64,000 nucleotides of DNA. Source: Vibrio lentus. Its GTDB lineage: Bacteria > Pseudomonadota > Gammaproteobacteria > Enterobacterales > Vibrionaceae. The notes under the pieces are model-generated. The model did no database searches and was not told the origin of the DNA. It saw nothing but the letters and a program-made list of their open reading frames with translations. Below, piece after piece: positions 1-9,257 of the stretch (within the stretch, counting starts at the first letter, position 1; every line of letters begins with the position of its first letter). The DNA lies in contig NZ_JAUFQE010000002.1 of NCBI RefSeq assembly GCF_030409755.1, positions 2,852,001-2,916,000 of the forward strand, read 5' to 3'. The position numbers and the translations under genes were made by a program.

Positions 1-54
1 GTTGCCAAGGTTCTAACTTTTCAAGACGAACCTGCAATGGATTCTGAAGCATAG
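1..54 (+). CDS. 3' end of an unidentified gene (partial)
   Basis: A reading frame open from the window edge gives 17 residues ending in QDEPAMDSEA before a TAG at 52-54. The acidic tail looks like a normal protein C-terminus and the next gene runs the same way 69 bases later. The fragment is too short to identify a family. It could also be chance, because 17 codons without a stop is not rare. Confidence 0.4.
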   Translation, partial: VAKVLTFQDEPAMDSEA

Positions 55-123
55 TCACTCAATAATTGCAGAAAAAGACAGCGAAAGTGTACTTGATAAA
101 CCCTGGGGGGAAAAGGTAAGCCG

Positions 124-1050
124 ATGAACAATTTTACGAATAAGCTCTATATTCTTACCGAGCATGACGATACTTACACGCAACTGATTGTAAACCGAGA
201 TTTACCTGACCTAGAAATCACCACAAACCCCGAGTTAGCGGAGATCGTCTTGGCCTCTCCTCCCCTCATAGCAGAACGTCTTGATGAGTTTAAGCATCTG
301 GATTGGGTGCAAAGTACCTATGCCGGGATCAACAAATTAACCCAACCGAATTTGCGTCAGGACTACACATTGACCAACGTCAAAGGCATCTTCGGCCCTG
401 CCATTGCCGAATACGTATTGGGTTACACAATCAGCCACTTTAGACACTTCACTCATTACCACCAGCAACAACAACAGCGAAACTGGCAGCCGCAGCTTTA
501 TACCAGCCTAACCGACAAAACCATGGTGATTTTGGGAACAGGTTCAATTGGCAGCCATTTGGCGAAAGCCGCTTCTGCGTTTGGTATCCATACCATTGGG
601 GTCAACCGGACAGGTATCCCATCAAAGCAAGAAACCTTCAAAGATACTTTCCACATTAATGAATTAGAAGCCGCCCTCAAACAAGCGGATATTGTGGTGA
701 ACACACTGCCATCAACGGATGAGACCTACCAACTACTGAATCAAACCACCTTAAGCTACTGCTCTAACGTATTGCTGTTTAATGTGGGTCGCGGGGAAAG
801 CGTAGACAATAAGGCGTTACTGCTTGCGATTAAGAATAAATGGGTTGAACACGCTTTCTTAGATGTCTTTGAATGCGAGCCTCTCACACAAGAACATCCG
901 TTTTGGAAGTTGCCGCAAGTAACCATCACCCCACACATTGCAGCACTCAGTGAGCCAAGACAGGTCGTGGAGATCTTCGCCAATAATTACCAACAATGGC
1001 GAGATGGTTTTACACTGAATCACACCATTGATTTTGATAAAGGCTACTGA
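124..1050 (+). CDS. D-isomer specific 2-hydroxyacid dehydrogenase (GhrA/SerA superfamily)
   Basis: A 308-residue NAD(P)-dependent dehydrogenase, expected to interconvert a 2-oxoacid and a D-2-hydroxyacid in the cytoplasm. The Rossmann motif GTGSIG lies near residues 137-142. The family's catalytic trio is visible as Arg in FNVGRGES, Glu in DVFECEPL and His in ITPHIAAL. The N-terminal half is the more divergent substrate domain. A purine-rich stretch precedes the ATG at 124. The stop overlaps the next gene's ATG by one base (TGATG), so the two are translationally coupled. The substrate (glyoxylate, hydroxypyruvate or other) cannot be read from sequence. Confidence 0.85.
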   Translation: MNNFTNKLYILTEHDDTYTQLIVNRDLPDLEITTNPELAEIVLASPPLIAERLDEFKHLDWVQSTYAGINKLTQPNLRQDYTLTNVKGIFGPAIAEYVLGYTISHFRHFTHYHQQQQQRNWQPQLYTSLTDKTMVILGTGSIGSHLAKAASAFGIHTIGVNRTGIPSKQETFKDTFHINELEAALKQADIVVNTLPSTDETYQLLNQTTLSYCSNVLLFNVGRGESVDNKALLLAIKNKWVEHAFLDVFECEPLTQEHPFWKLPQVTITPHIAALSEPRQVVEIFANNYQQWRDGFTLNHTIDFDKGY

Positions 1051-1643
1051 TGTTCTCATCACTTCTCACCGAGATACGACATTGCACTGCTTGTGAGCCT
1101 CACCTATCACACGGTGCGAACCCAGTGATTCAGGCACACCCAAACGCGCGCTTGTTAATCATAGGGCAAGCGCCCGGTATCAAGGTTCATGAATCATCGA
1201 TCCCTTGGAATGATGCCAGTGGCGAGCGATTGAGAGAATGGCTAGGAATGGATAGCGATACGTTTTATGACGAACAAAAAGTCGCGATTGTCCCGATGGG
1301 CTTTTGCTATCCAGGAAAGGGAAAAAGTGGCGACCTACCGCCTAGAAAGGAGTGCGCTGCGCTATGGCACCAAAAAGTGCTGCAATCACAGCCCAACATC
1401 CAAATGACCTTGCTGATTGGTCAGTATGCGCAAAACTATTATCTAAAAGATAAAGCCACCAGCACACTCACTGAAACGGTGCGTAACTGGCAGGCTTGGG
1501 CTCCAGAATTTTTGCCACTTCCCCACCCTTCACCACGTAATAATATCTGGCTCAAGAAAAATCCATGGTTCGAAAGTGAAGTCCTTCCCTATATCAGGAA
1601 GCACGTATCAGAGCATTTGGCCTACCATGATCCAAATACCTAA
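1050..1643 (+). CDS. uracil-DNA glycosylase superfamily protein with Fe-S cysteines
   Basis: A 197-residue member of the UDG fold (COG1573-like). Motif GQAPG sits at residues 39-43 and a terminal HPSPRN motif near residues 156-161 stands in for the leucine-loop region. Four cysteines (C12, C15, C86, C102) have the spacing of the 4Fe-4S cluster of family 4/5 UDGs. The residue after GQAPG is Ile rather than the Glu of classical family 4 enzymes, so the damage specificity, or activity itself, may differ. It starts inside the stop codon of the dehydrogenase. The role is inferred to be base-excision repair; the pairing with a dehydrogenase is unexplained. Confidence 0.75.
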   Translation: MFSSLLTEIRHCTACEPHLSHGANPVIQAHPNARLLIIGQAPGIKVHESSIPWNDASGERLREWLGMDSDTFYDEQKVAIVPMGFCYPGKGKSGDLPPRKECAALWHQKVLQSQPNIQMTLLIGQYAQNYYLKDKATSTLTETVRNWQAWAPEFLPLPHPSPRNNIWLKKNPWFESEVLPYIRKHVSEHLAYHDPNT

Positions 1644-1697
1644 TTAGCTGCACATCAACGATGATTAAGCCGATATTGGGTGCGGATAAAAAGATAA

Positions 1698-1745
1698 TAA
1701 AAAAGCGCTGCCGATTTCTCGACAGCGCTTTTTCTAAAAACACAT
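1698..1745. terminator. bidirectional intrinsic terminator
   Basis: Arms AGCGCTG (1704-1710) and CAGCGCT (1733-1739) with an inner CGA/TCG pairing, A-rich on the left and T-rich on the right. It serves the plus-strand pair above and the convergent hemE. Confidence 0.85.
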
Positions 1746-1751
1746 ACTGAA

Positions 1752-2819
1752 TTACTTGTGGTATGGCTTAGATAGGTCGTGAACTGCGTCCACAAATACA
1801 CCAGCATTTTCTGGTGGCACATCTAGGTGAATACCATGGCCAAGGTTAAATACGTGGCCAGTACCGCCGTCACCAAAACCTTCAAGGATAGTGCCGACTT
1901 CTTCACGAATACGCTCAGGTTGTGCGTAAAGTACTGATGGATCCATGTTGCCTTGTAGAGCCACTTTATCGCCAATACGTGCTTTTGCATCAGCAATATT
2001 GATTGTCCAGTCTAGGCCAACTGCATCACAGCCAGTCGCTGCGATAGATTCTAGCCACATGCCACCGTTCTTAGTGAACAGAGTAACCGGTACACGGCGA
2101 CCTTCGTTTTCACGGATTAGACCATCGACAATTTTGTGCATGTACTGTAGTGAGAACAGGTTGTAGTCACGCGGAGTCAGTACACCACCCCATGTGTCGA
2201 ATACCATTACCGATTGTGCACCCGCTTTAATTTGCGCGTTCAGGTATTCAATAACAGTGTCAGCAAGCTTATCGAGAAGTAAGTGCAGCGTTTGTGGTTC
2301 TGCATACATCATCTTCTTGATTTTAGTAAACGCCTTCGAGCTGCTGCCTTCAACCATGTAAGTTGCCAATGTCCAAGGGCTACCAGAGAAACCAATCAGT
2401 GGCACTTCGCCTTTCAGATCTTTACGGATCTGACGAACAGCGTTCATTACGTATTGAAGCTCACCTTCTGGATCCGGTAGGCCAATTTTCTCTACGTCGG
2501 CTTTACAAGTAATCGGACGCTCAAATTTAGGGCCTTCACCTGTTTCGAAGTACAAACCTAAACCCATCGCATCTGGGATCGTTAGGATGTCAGAGAACAA
2601 GATTGCCGCATCAAGAGGGAAACGACGCAAAGGCTGAAGTGTTACTTCTGATGCTAGTTCCGCGTTCTTGCACAAAGACATGAAATCGCCAGCTTCTGCA
2701 CGCGTTGCTTTGTATTCAGGAAGATAGCGACCCGCTTGGCGCATCATCCATACTGGAGTGCAATCAACAGGCTGCTTTAAAAGTGCGCGTAAATAGCGAT
2801 CATTTTTTAATTCGGTCAT
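1752..2819 (-). CDS. hemE: uroporphyrinogen decarboxylase
   Basis: HemE removes four acetate carboxyls from uroporphyrinogen III to give coproporphyrinogen III in haem synthesis (cytoplasm, homodimer, no cofactor). The start is placed at the ATG whose product begins [19 protein letters not shown], giving the usual 355 residues; the frame stays open 18 codons further upstream without family similarity. The family signature [15 protein letters not shown] lies near residues 21-35 and the [13 protein letters not shown] motif near the middle. The order hemE-nudC-rsd matches E. coli. A plus-strand hairpin/terminator unit lies upstream at 3007-3077. Confidence 0.97.
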   Translation of the reverse strand: MTELKNDRYLRALLKQPVDCTPVWMMRQAGRYLPEYKATRAEAGDFMSLCKNAELASEVTLQPLRRFPLDAAILFSDILTIPDAMGLGLYFETGEGPKFERPITCKADVEKIGLPDPEGELQYVMNAVRQIRKDLKGEVPLIGFSGSPWTLATYMVEGSSSKAFTKIKKMMYAEPQTLHLLLDKLADTVIEYLNAQIKAGAQSVMVFDTWGGVLTPRDYNLFSLQYMHKIVDGLIRENEGRRVPVTLFTKNGGMWLESIAATGCDAVGLDWTINIADAKARIGDKVALQGNMDPSVLYAQPERIREEVGTILEGFGDGGTGHVFNLGHGIHLDVPPENAGVFVDAVHDLSKPYHK

Positions 2820-2974
2820 TCCGTTCAATTCCAATTCAATCTTGTCTAGTTTTGATGGCAAGTATTCTAACACTGATTGAGGGGTAAAAGCTGTGTGCTT
2901 TGCAACCTAGATCAAGTTATTAACTTTTAAATCAATGCTTAATTTGCACCCAATTGCAGGCGCATGTTAAAAAT

Positions 2975-3004
2975 TTGTTCGCTAGCGAAAATTACAATTA
3001 TAAC
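2975..3004 (+). promoter_or_regulatory. candidate sigma-70 promoter for a plus-strand RNA
   Basis: TTGTTC (2975-2980) and TATAAC (2999-3004) are separated by 18 bases and point away from hemE toward a terminator with no reading frame in between. Placed by eye. Confidence 0.4.
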
Positions 3005-3006
3005 AT

Positions 3007-3077
3007 CTGAGTAGTCACTACTCAGCATCTCATAACGACATCTTACTTACCCCCTCCACTTGTGGAGGGTTTTTTTT
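3007..3077 (+). ncRNA. candidate small RNA between hemE and nudC
   Basis: A stem CTGAGTA/TACTCAG (3007-3025, part of a 19-base near-perfect palindrome) is followed by about 26 bases of open sequence. Then comes a strong hairpin CCCTCCAC/GTGGAGGG (3052-3069) with eight T's (3070-3077). The T-tract lies only on the plus strand, so this terminator does not serve nudC or hemE, both on the minus strand. Hairpin, linker and rho-independent tail is the layout of an Hfq-type sRNA of about 65-70 nt. I do not recognise it as a named RNA. The palindrome could instead be a protein-binding site. Confidence 0.45.
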
Positions 3078-3118
3078 AGCTTTTGACCACCCATAGGCCA
3101 AATACCATCACTGGCCAA

Positions 3119-3928
3119 TTAGTGCTCGAGTTCCTGCTCCGTCACTGCATCTTTCATCACGTCATCGACTGTTTTCTCAATCAATTGTCTCGCAATGGTT
3201 CCAACTGGAGCGACATCCGGCAGGGTTGTTACGTCAAACCATTGTGCATCCGACAGTTCACTGTAATCTGGTTTTAGCGTTCCACCAGCATAGTCAGCAA
3301 GAAAGGCCATCATCATACTCGATGGAAACGCCCATGGCTGGCTACCAAAGTAACGAATGTTACTCACGTCGATACCCGTTTCTTCTTTGACTTCTCGCGC
3401 CACACACTGTTCTAAGGTTTCTCCAACCTCTAAGAAGCCCGCTATCACGGTATACATGCCTGTTTTGTGCCTTGGGTGCTGCGCAAGCAATATCTTGTTG
3501 TCGTTTCGCACAGCGACAATGATGCACGGGAAGATACGAGGGTAATGAAGAGTTCGACAGTCACCACACTGCATCGCAACCTGATTGTGATTCAAATGAT
3601 TACGACCGCCGCACTGTGGACAAAAACGCATACTTTGAGTCATGTGCCCGTACTGTATAGCCTTACTTGCCATAAGAAAGCTCGATTCAGACCAGTGCAA
3701 TAACTCACGTAGGTTGACCATGGTCAGTTCACTCTCGACATCGCAGTCGTTGAGCCAATAGACCTGACAACCTTGGTGCTGACCAATACAGATAGCGTGT
3801 TCAACACTGAGTCCTAACTCATCAGCCGAGCCATAAGGAAACTGATCATTACTAACCCAAATATCACTACCAGAAACGACGCACCAGTAAGCTTGCTCTG
3901 TCATTTTTGTATCACTTTTTTTTAACAT
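3119..3928 (-). CDS. nudC: NAD+ pyrophosphatase / NAD-RNA decapping Nudix hydrolase
   Basis: NudC cleaves NADH/NAD+ to NMN(H) and AMP and removes NAD caps from RNA 5' ends. This 269-residue protein has a zinc ribbon of two CXXC pairs (CPQC and CGDC). The Nudix box begins [11 protein letters not shown] and ends REVKEETGI, and the NADH-specific SQPWAFPSS motif follows. I kept the upstream ATG at 3928, which has GAGG seven bases before it; the internal ATG at 3904 (MTEQAYW) is the alternative. The gene lies between hemE and rsd as in E. coli. Confidence 0.95.
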   Translation of the reverse strand: MLKKSDTKMTEQAYWCVVSGSDIWVSNDQFPYGSADELGLSVEHAICIGQHQGCQVYWLNDCDVESELTMVNLRELLHWSESSFLMASKAIQYGHMTQSMRFCPQCGGRNHLNHNQVAMQCGDCRTLHYPRIFPCIIVAVRNDNKILLAQHPRHKTGMYTVIAGFLEVGETLEQCVAREVKEETGIDVSNIRYFGSQPWAFPSSMMMAFLADYAGGTLKPDYSELSDAQWFDVTTLPDVAPVGTIARQLIEKTVDDVMKDAVTEQELEH

Positions 3929-4099
3929 CCCTATGCCTCATTGCTTGCAGTTCGTTCATTTTACTGGCAATCTAATTTCATACTAGAGTTGTAGCAGAGA
4001 ATATTTCAAGCTATTACTTTTAGTAGTTACCAATAAACGGACCTTGCTTAGGCAATTACCATGATCACAAGGTTGTGATCAGATCATGAGGACATGGTC

Positions 4100-4591
4100 A
4101 TGCTAAATAAATTCAAACAAATACAAGAACAATGGGGTGGCTCTAATGAGGTCATCGATCATTGGCTCGAAACTCGACAGTCTCTAATCGTTGAGTATTG
4201 TAAGCTTGCCGCTCTACAGCCTTCATCATCGAAAGCAACGGCAATTACCGAACTACCTTCTCCAGAAGCGCTCCAAAAATTCAGCCAACATCTTGTTGAT
4301 TACATCTCCGAAGGTCATTTCAAAATCTATGACATGGTGATGGACAAGTGGCAGTCTACTGGCTTCAAAGCAACAGACGAAATTAACAAATCTTATGGTC
4401 ATATCGTCCTTACCACAGAGCCACTACTAAACTTTACCGATAAGTACGCCGCCATCAAAGCCAGCGATGCATTAGAGAGCTTTGACAGTGATTTATCTTT
4501 GATTGGTGAGATTATTGAGGCGAGGTTTGAGGTTGAAGATCAACTGATACAGCAAATTGCCGATAGCCTAGCGGTTCCGCCAGGAGCTTAG
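4100..4591 (+). CDS. rsd: regulator of sigma D (anti-sigma-70 factor)
   Basis: Rsd/AlgQ family. It binds region 4 of sigma-70 in stationary phase and so favours alternative sigma factors. The family N-terminus MLNKFKQIQEQWGGSNEVID is followed by an all-helical protein of 163 residues, the usual size. The ATG at 4100 is preferred to the one at 4094 because GAGGA lies 8 rather than 2 bases upstream. Divergent from nudC. In E. coli the thi operon lies between rsd and rpoC; here only about 370 bases separate them. Confidence 0.93.
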   Translation: MLNKFKQIQEQWGGSNEVIDHWLETRQSLIVEYCKLAALQPSSSKATAITELPSPEALQKFSQHLVDYISEGHFKIYDMVMDKWQSTGFKATDEINKSYGHIVLTTEPLLNFTDKYAAIKASDALESFDSDLSLIGEIIEARFEVEDQLIQQIADSLAVPPGA

Positions 4592-4606
4592 CTGGCTAAC
4601 TATCTT

Positions 4607-4638
4607 GTAAGCTTGCCTCTGTGCAAGCTTTTTGTTTT
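4607..4638 (+). terminator. rsd terminator
   Basis: Arms AAGCTTGC (4609-4616) and GCAAGCTT (4623-4630) followed by a T-rich run, 15 bases after the rsd stop. Confidence 0.8.
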
Positions 4639-4909
4639 GTCTATGAATCATGAATATCACCTATCTCCAGAAGCCTAGAGCTTGATAGCCTGCAACCCAT
4701 TGATACTCTCTTATTGCTATCTCTTCGCACACATTCCTGCATATCAGCAACCTACACACCCAGCTTACGGTTCTCTATATAAATTCGTAGAGACTGCAAC
4801 GTCATTAACTCTATTCCAAAAATGAAACACATAGCTCACTTGAAACTTGTACCAAAGATACTAGTTTGCCCCTGCAAGATTAATCCGATTTAAGCCAAAC
4901 GACAGATAC
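4639..4909. other. intergenic gap between rsd and rpoC
   Basis: About 270 bases with no credible reading frame and no structured RNA that I can recognise. This is where E. coli carries htrC and the thi operon, so it marks a synteny break. Confidence 0.6.
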
Positions 4910-4938
4910 AAAAAAGGCACCCGAAGGTGCCTTTTTTC
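4910..4938 (-). terminator. rpoBC operon terminator
   Basis: GGCACC (4916-4921), loop CGAA, GGTGCC (4926-4931), with A-tract and T-tract on the two sides. It lies 27 bases after the rpoC stop and would work in both directions. Confidence 0.9.
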
Positions 4939-4965
4939 TTATCTCTTAGAGACTACTCGTAGAGC

Positions 4966-7900
4966 TTACTCTTCTGAAGAGAAACCAGCGTTTAGAAGTG
5001 CTGCTAGATTGTCAGTAGCTTGTTCAGCTGAAGGACCTTCTTGCTCTTCTTCACGTTGCTTTTGACGCTCTTGGTGGTATGCGAAACCAGTACCAGCTGG
5101 GATCAGACGACCAACAATTACGTTCTCTTTCAGACCGCGAAGGTCATCACGCTTACCAGAAACCGCAGCTTCTGTTAGTACGCGAGTCGTTTCTTGGAAC
5201 GATGCAGCTGAGATGAATGACTCAGTTGCAAGAGATGCTTTAGTAATACCTAGTAGATCACGTTCGAAACGTACTAGTTCTTTACCTTCAGCTTCTAGCT
5301 TACGGTTAGCAATCTTAACATTGTGGTACTCAACTTGTTCGCCAGGTAGGAACGGAGAGTCACCAGAATGAGTGATTGTACACTTACGTAGCATTTGACG
5401 AACGATAGTCTCGATGTGCTTATCGTTAATCTTTACGCCTTGTAAGCGGTAAACTTCTTGAACTTCGTTCGCGATGTACTGAGTTACTGCGTGGATACCA
5501 CGTAGACGCAGGATATCGTGTGGAGTTTCAGGACCGTCGGCGATTACATCACCACGTTCAATCTTCTCACCTTCGAACACGTTCAATTGACGATGCTTAG
5601 GAATCATCTCTTCGTAAGCGTCACCGCCTTCACGAGTGATTACTAGACGACGCTTACCTTTCGTTTCTTTACCAAACGACACAGTACCTGTGTGCTCAGC
5701 AAGGATCGCAGGCTCTTTAGGCTTACGAGCTTCGAATAGGTCAGCTACGCGTGGTAGACCACCGGTGATATCTTTGTTTCCGCTCGATTTTTGAGGGATA
5801 CGAGATAGTGTGTCACCAATGCCAACTTCAGCGCCATCTTCGATGTTTACAATCGCTTTGCCAGGTAAGAAGTAGTGAGCTGGCATATCAGTACCAGGGA
5901 TCATTACGTCGTTACCTTGCTCATCAACAAGTTTGATAGCTGGACGCATATCTTTACCTGCTGCTGGGCGAGCTGCTGCGTCTGTTACTTCACTTGAAGA
6001 AAGACCAGTTAGATCGTCAGTTTGACGAGAAACTGTAATACCATCGATCATATCTACGAATTGGATACGACCTGCCACTTCAGTGATGATTGGCATGGTA
6101 TGCGCTTCCCAGTTAGCTACAACTTCACCAGCAGTAACTGCTGCGTTGTCGCCTTTGGTTAGCATCGAACCGTAAGGAAGTTTGTGCTTCTCTTTCGTAC
6201 GGCCGAATTCATCAATAATCGTCATCTCAGATGCACGAGAAGTGATAACCAGTTTCTTATCTTTGTTAACTACAAACTTAGCATTGTGAAGTTTCACAGT
6301 ACCAGTTGTCTTAGCTTGGATGCTGTTCTCTGCTGCTGCAGTAGATGCCGCACCACCGATGTGGAACGTACGCATTGTAAGCTGTGTACCCGGTTCACCG
6401 ATAGATTGTGCAGCGATAACACCAACTGCTTCACCTTGGTTCACTAGGTGGCCACGTGCTAGGTCACGACCGTAACACTGTGCACAACAACCGAAGTCTG
6501 CATCACAGGTAACAACTGAGCGCACTTTCATGCTATCTACAGAGTTGTCTTCCATGATTTGACACCACTTCTCATCAATCAGAGTATTACGTGGAATCAG
6601 TACATCTTCAGTACCAGGCTTAAGAACATCTTCAGCAACTACACGACCAAGAGCAAGCTCAGAAAGTGCAACTTTAACGTCACCACCTTCGATGTGAGGC
6701 ATCATGTCGATACCTTCATGCGTGCCACAGTCATGTTCGTGTACTACAACGTCTTGTGCTACGTCTACTAGACGACGAGTTAGGTAACCCGAGTTAGCTG
6801 TTTTCAGTGCTGTATCCGCAAGACCCTTACGAGCACCGTGCGTTGAGATAAAGTACTGAAGGACGTTTAGACCTTCTTTAAAGTTCGCAGTGATCGGCGT
6901 TTCGATGATAGAACCATCTGGACGCGCCATCAGACCACGCATACCTGCTAGCTGACGAATCTGAGCTGCAGAACCACGTGCGCCTGAATCGGCCATCATG
7001 TAGATGCTGTTGAACGATTCTTGCTGTTCTTCTTCGCCGTCACGGTTAATAACTGTTTCAGAAGAAAGGTTATCCATCATTGCTTTCGCAACACGGTCGT
7101 TCGTAGACGCCCAGATATCGATAACTTTGTTGTAACGCTCACCCGCAGTAACAAGACCAGATTGGAATTGCTCTTGGATTTCGCGAACTTCTTCTTCTGC
7201 ATCAGAAATTTCAGTGTACTTAGCCGCTGGAACAACCATATCGTCGATACCAACAGAAACACCTGAAAGTGCTGCGTATGCAAAACCTGCGTACATGATT
7301 TGGTCAGCAAAGACTACTGTGTCTTTTAGACCAAGCTTACGGTAACACTCGTTAAGAAGAGTAGAGATCTGCTTCTTACCTAACTTTTGGTTAACGATGC
7401 TGTACGGAAGGCCTCTAGGAACGATCTGCCAAAGCATTGCACGACCTACAGTCGTATCAACTAGGCCAGTGTTCGTTGTGCTGTTGCCGTCTTCGTCTAC
7501 TACAGTTTCAGTGATACGTACTTTAACGCGAGCGTGTAGCTCAGCAGTCTTAGTACGGTATGCCTTTTCAGCCTCTTCAGGGCCAGCAAGGTACATACCT
7601 TCACCTTTCACGTTGATCTTGTCACGTGTCATGTAGTAAAGACCCAATACAACATCCTGAGAAGGAACGATGATCGGATCACCTGATGCTGGCGACAGAA
7701 TGTTATTCGTCGACATCATTAGGGTACGAGCTTCTAGCTGTGCTTCTAAAGTTAGAGGCACGTGTACAGCCATTTGGTCACCATCGAAGTCGGCGTTGTA
7801 TGCCGCACACACTAGTGGGTGAAGCTGAATCGCTTTACCTTCGATTAGTACTGGTTCAAACGCTTGGATACCTAGACGGTGAAGTGTAGGTGCACGGTTA

Positions 7901-9168
7901 AGCAGTACTGGGTGTTCGCGGATAACTTCGTCTAGGATATCCCAAACGATCGCTTCTTCGCGCTCTACCATTTTCTTAGCAGCTTTGATTGTCGTAGCCA
8001 TGCCACGAGTTTCTAACTTGCTGTAGATGAATGGTTTAAATAGCTCAAGTGCCATCTTCTTAGGAAGACCACACTGGTGTAGACGAAGGTATGGACCAAC
8101 TGTGATTACAGAACGGCCAGAGTAGTCTACACGTTTACCTAGAAGGTTCTGACGGAAACGACCTTGTTTACCCTTGATCATATCAGCAAGAGATTTCAGA
8201 GGACGCTTGTTAGAGCCAGTGATCGCACGACCGCGACGACCGTTATCTAGAAGTGCATCAACAGACTCTTGCAGCATACGCTTTTCGTTACGTACGATGA
8301 TGTCCGGAGCAGCTAGCTCTAGAAGACGCTTCAAACGGTTGTTACGGTTGATCACACGACGGTAAAGGTCGTTCAGATCTGAAGTCGCAAAACGACCGCC
8401 ATCTAGTGGAACTAGAGGACGTAGATCTGGCGGTAGCACTGGAAGTACAGTTAAGATCATCCACTCAGGCTTGTTGCCTGAAGAGATGAATGCTTCAACT
8501 AGCTTCAAACGCTTAGTAACTTTCTTACGCTTAGTTTCTGAGTTAGTTGTTTCTAACTCTTCGCGCATTTCTTCCACTTCTTGATGAAGGTCCATTGTTG
8601 AAAGCAGATCTTTGATCGCTTCAGCACCCATCTTAGCAGTGAATTCGTCACCCCACTCTTCTAGACGATCCAGATACTCTTCTTCAGTAAGCATCTGAGA
8701 TTTTTCTAGATCAGTCATACCCGGTTCAGTTACTACGTACATTTCGAAGTAAAGAACACGTTCGATATCACGCAGAGGGATATCCATTAGTAGACCGATA
8801 CGAGACGGTAGTGATTTTAGGAACCAGATGTGAGCAACTGGTGAAGCTAGCTCGATGTGGCCCATACGGTCACGACGAACTTTAGTCTGTGTAACTTCAA
8901 CGCCACACTTCTCACAGATAACACCACGGTGCTTCAGGCGCTTGTATTTGCCACAAAGACATTCGTAATCTTTAACTGGACCAAAAATACGAGCACAGAA
9001 CAGACCATCACGTTCAGGTTTGAACGTACGATAGTTAATTGTTTCTGGCTTTTTAACTTCACCAAAAGACCACGAACGGATCGTGTCTGGTGAAGATAGA
9101 CCGATTTTGATTGCATCAAATTCTTCGGTCTTATGCTGTGCTTTTAGAAAGTTTAATAAGTCTTTCAC
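4966..9168 (-). CDS. rpoC: RNA polymerase beta' subunit
   Basis: Beta' contributes the catalytic Mg and DNA/RNA channels of RNA polymerase. The zinc ribbon [19 protein letters not shown] lies near residues 70-88, the absolutely conserved [12 protein letters not shown] carries the three catalytic aspartates, and a second cysteine cluster ([13 protein letters not shown]) is present. I set the start at a GTG (9168) because it aligns with the family N-terminus ([11 protein letters not shown]) and AGGAG lies six to seven bases upstream. An in-frame ATG 11 codons further out would overlap that ribosome binding site. Length 1400 residues, normal for Vibrio. Co-transcribed with rpoB, 89 bases upstream. 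Confidence 0.98.
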   Translation of the reverse strand: MKDLLNFLKAQHKTEEFDAIKIGLSSPDTIRSWSFGEVKKPETINYRTFKPERDGLFCARIFGPVKDYECLCGKYKRLKHRGVICEKCGVEVTQTKVRRDRMGHIELASPVAHIWFLKSLPSRIGLLMDIPLRDIERVLYFEMYVVTEPGMTDLEKSQMLTEEEYLDRLEEWGDEFTAKMGAEAIKDLLSTMDLHQEVEEMREELETTNSETKRKKVTKRLKLVEAFISSGNKPEWMILTVLPVLPPDLRPLVPLDGGRFATSDLNDLYRRVINRNNRLKRLLELAAPDIIVRNEKRMLQESVDALLDNGRRGRAITGSNKRPLKSLADMIKGKQGRFRQNLLGKRVDYSGRSVITVGPYLRLHQCGLPKKMALELFKPFIYSKLETRGMATTIKAAKKMVEREEAIVWDILDEVIREHPVLLNRAPTLHRLGIQAFEPVLIEGKAIQLHPLVCAAYNADFDGDQMAVHVPLTLEAQLEARTLMMSTNNILSPASGDPIIVPSQDVVLGLYYMTRDKINVKGEGMYLAGPEEAEKAYRTKTAELHARVKVRITETVVDEDGNSTTNTGLVDTTVGRAMLWQIVPRGLPYSIVNQKLGKKQISTLLNECYRKLGLKDTVVFADQIMYAGFAYAALSGVSVGIDDMVVPAAKYTEISDAEEEVREIQEQFQSGLVTAGERYNKVIDIWASTNDRVAKAMMDNLSSETVINRDGEEEQQESFNSIYMMADSGARGSAAQIRQLAGMRGLMARPDGSIIETPITANFKEGLNVLQYFISTHGARKGLADTALKTANSGYLTRRLVDVAQDVVVHEHDCGTHEGIDMMPHIEGGDVKVALSELALGRVVAEDVLKPGTEDVLIPRNTLIDEKWCQIMEDNSVDSMKVRSVVTCDADFGCCAQCYGRDLARGHLVNQGEAVGVIAAQSIGEPGTQLTMRTFHIGGAASTAAAENSIQAKTTGTVKLHNAKFVVNKDKKLVITSRASEMTIIDEFGRTKEKHKLPYGSMLTKGDNAAVTAGEVVANWEAHTMPIITEVAGRIQFVDMIDGITVSRQTDDLTGLSSSEVTDAAARPAAGKDMRPAIKLVDEQGNDVMIPGTDMPAHYFLPGKAIVNIEDGAEVGIGDTLSRIPQKSSGNKDITGGLPRVADLFEARKPKEPAILAEHTGTVSFGKETKGKRRLVITREGGDAYEEMIPKHRQLNVFEGEKIERGDVIADGPETPHDILRLRGIHAVTQYIANEVQEVYRLQGVKINDKHIETIVRQMLRKCTITHSGDSPFLPGEQVEYHNVKIANRKLEAEGKELVRFERDLLGITKASLATESFISAASFQETTRVLTEAAVSGKRDDLRGLKENVIVGRLIPAGTGFAYHQERQKQREEEQEGPSAEQATDNLAALLNAGFSSEE

Positions 9169-9257
9169 GTTCAGCTCCTGTAAGGAGTTAAAGGAGCTCA
9201 CCGACTAAAGTGAGCCCCCTTTACCAAGTAATCCAATCTTCTTTTAAAAAAGAGGGA

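Noticed and set aside
3007-3025. 19-base palindrome read as a hemE operator
   Set aside because: Possible, but the plus-strand terminator close by makes an RNA stem the simpler reading. Kept as the alternative in the sRNA entry.
6184-7889. Several plus-strand frames of 60-90 codons opposite rpoC
   Set aside because: Shadows of a highly conserved gene's codon bias; no ribosome sites.
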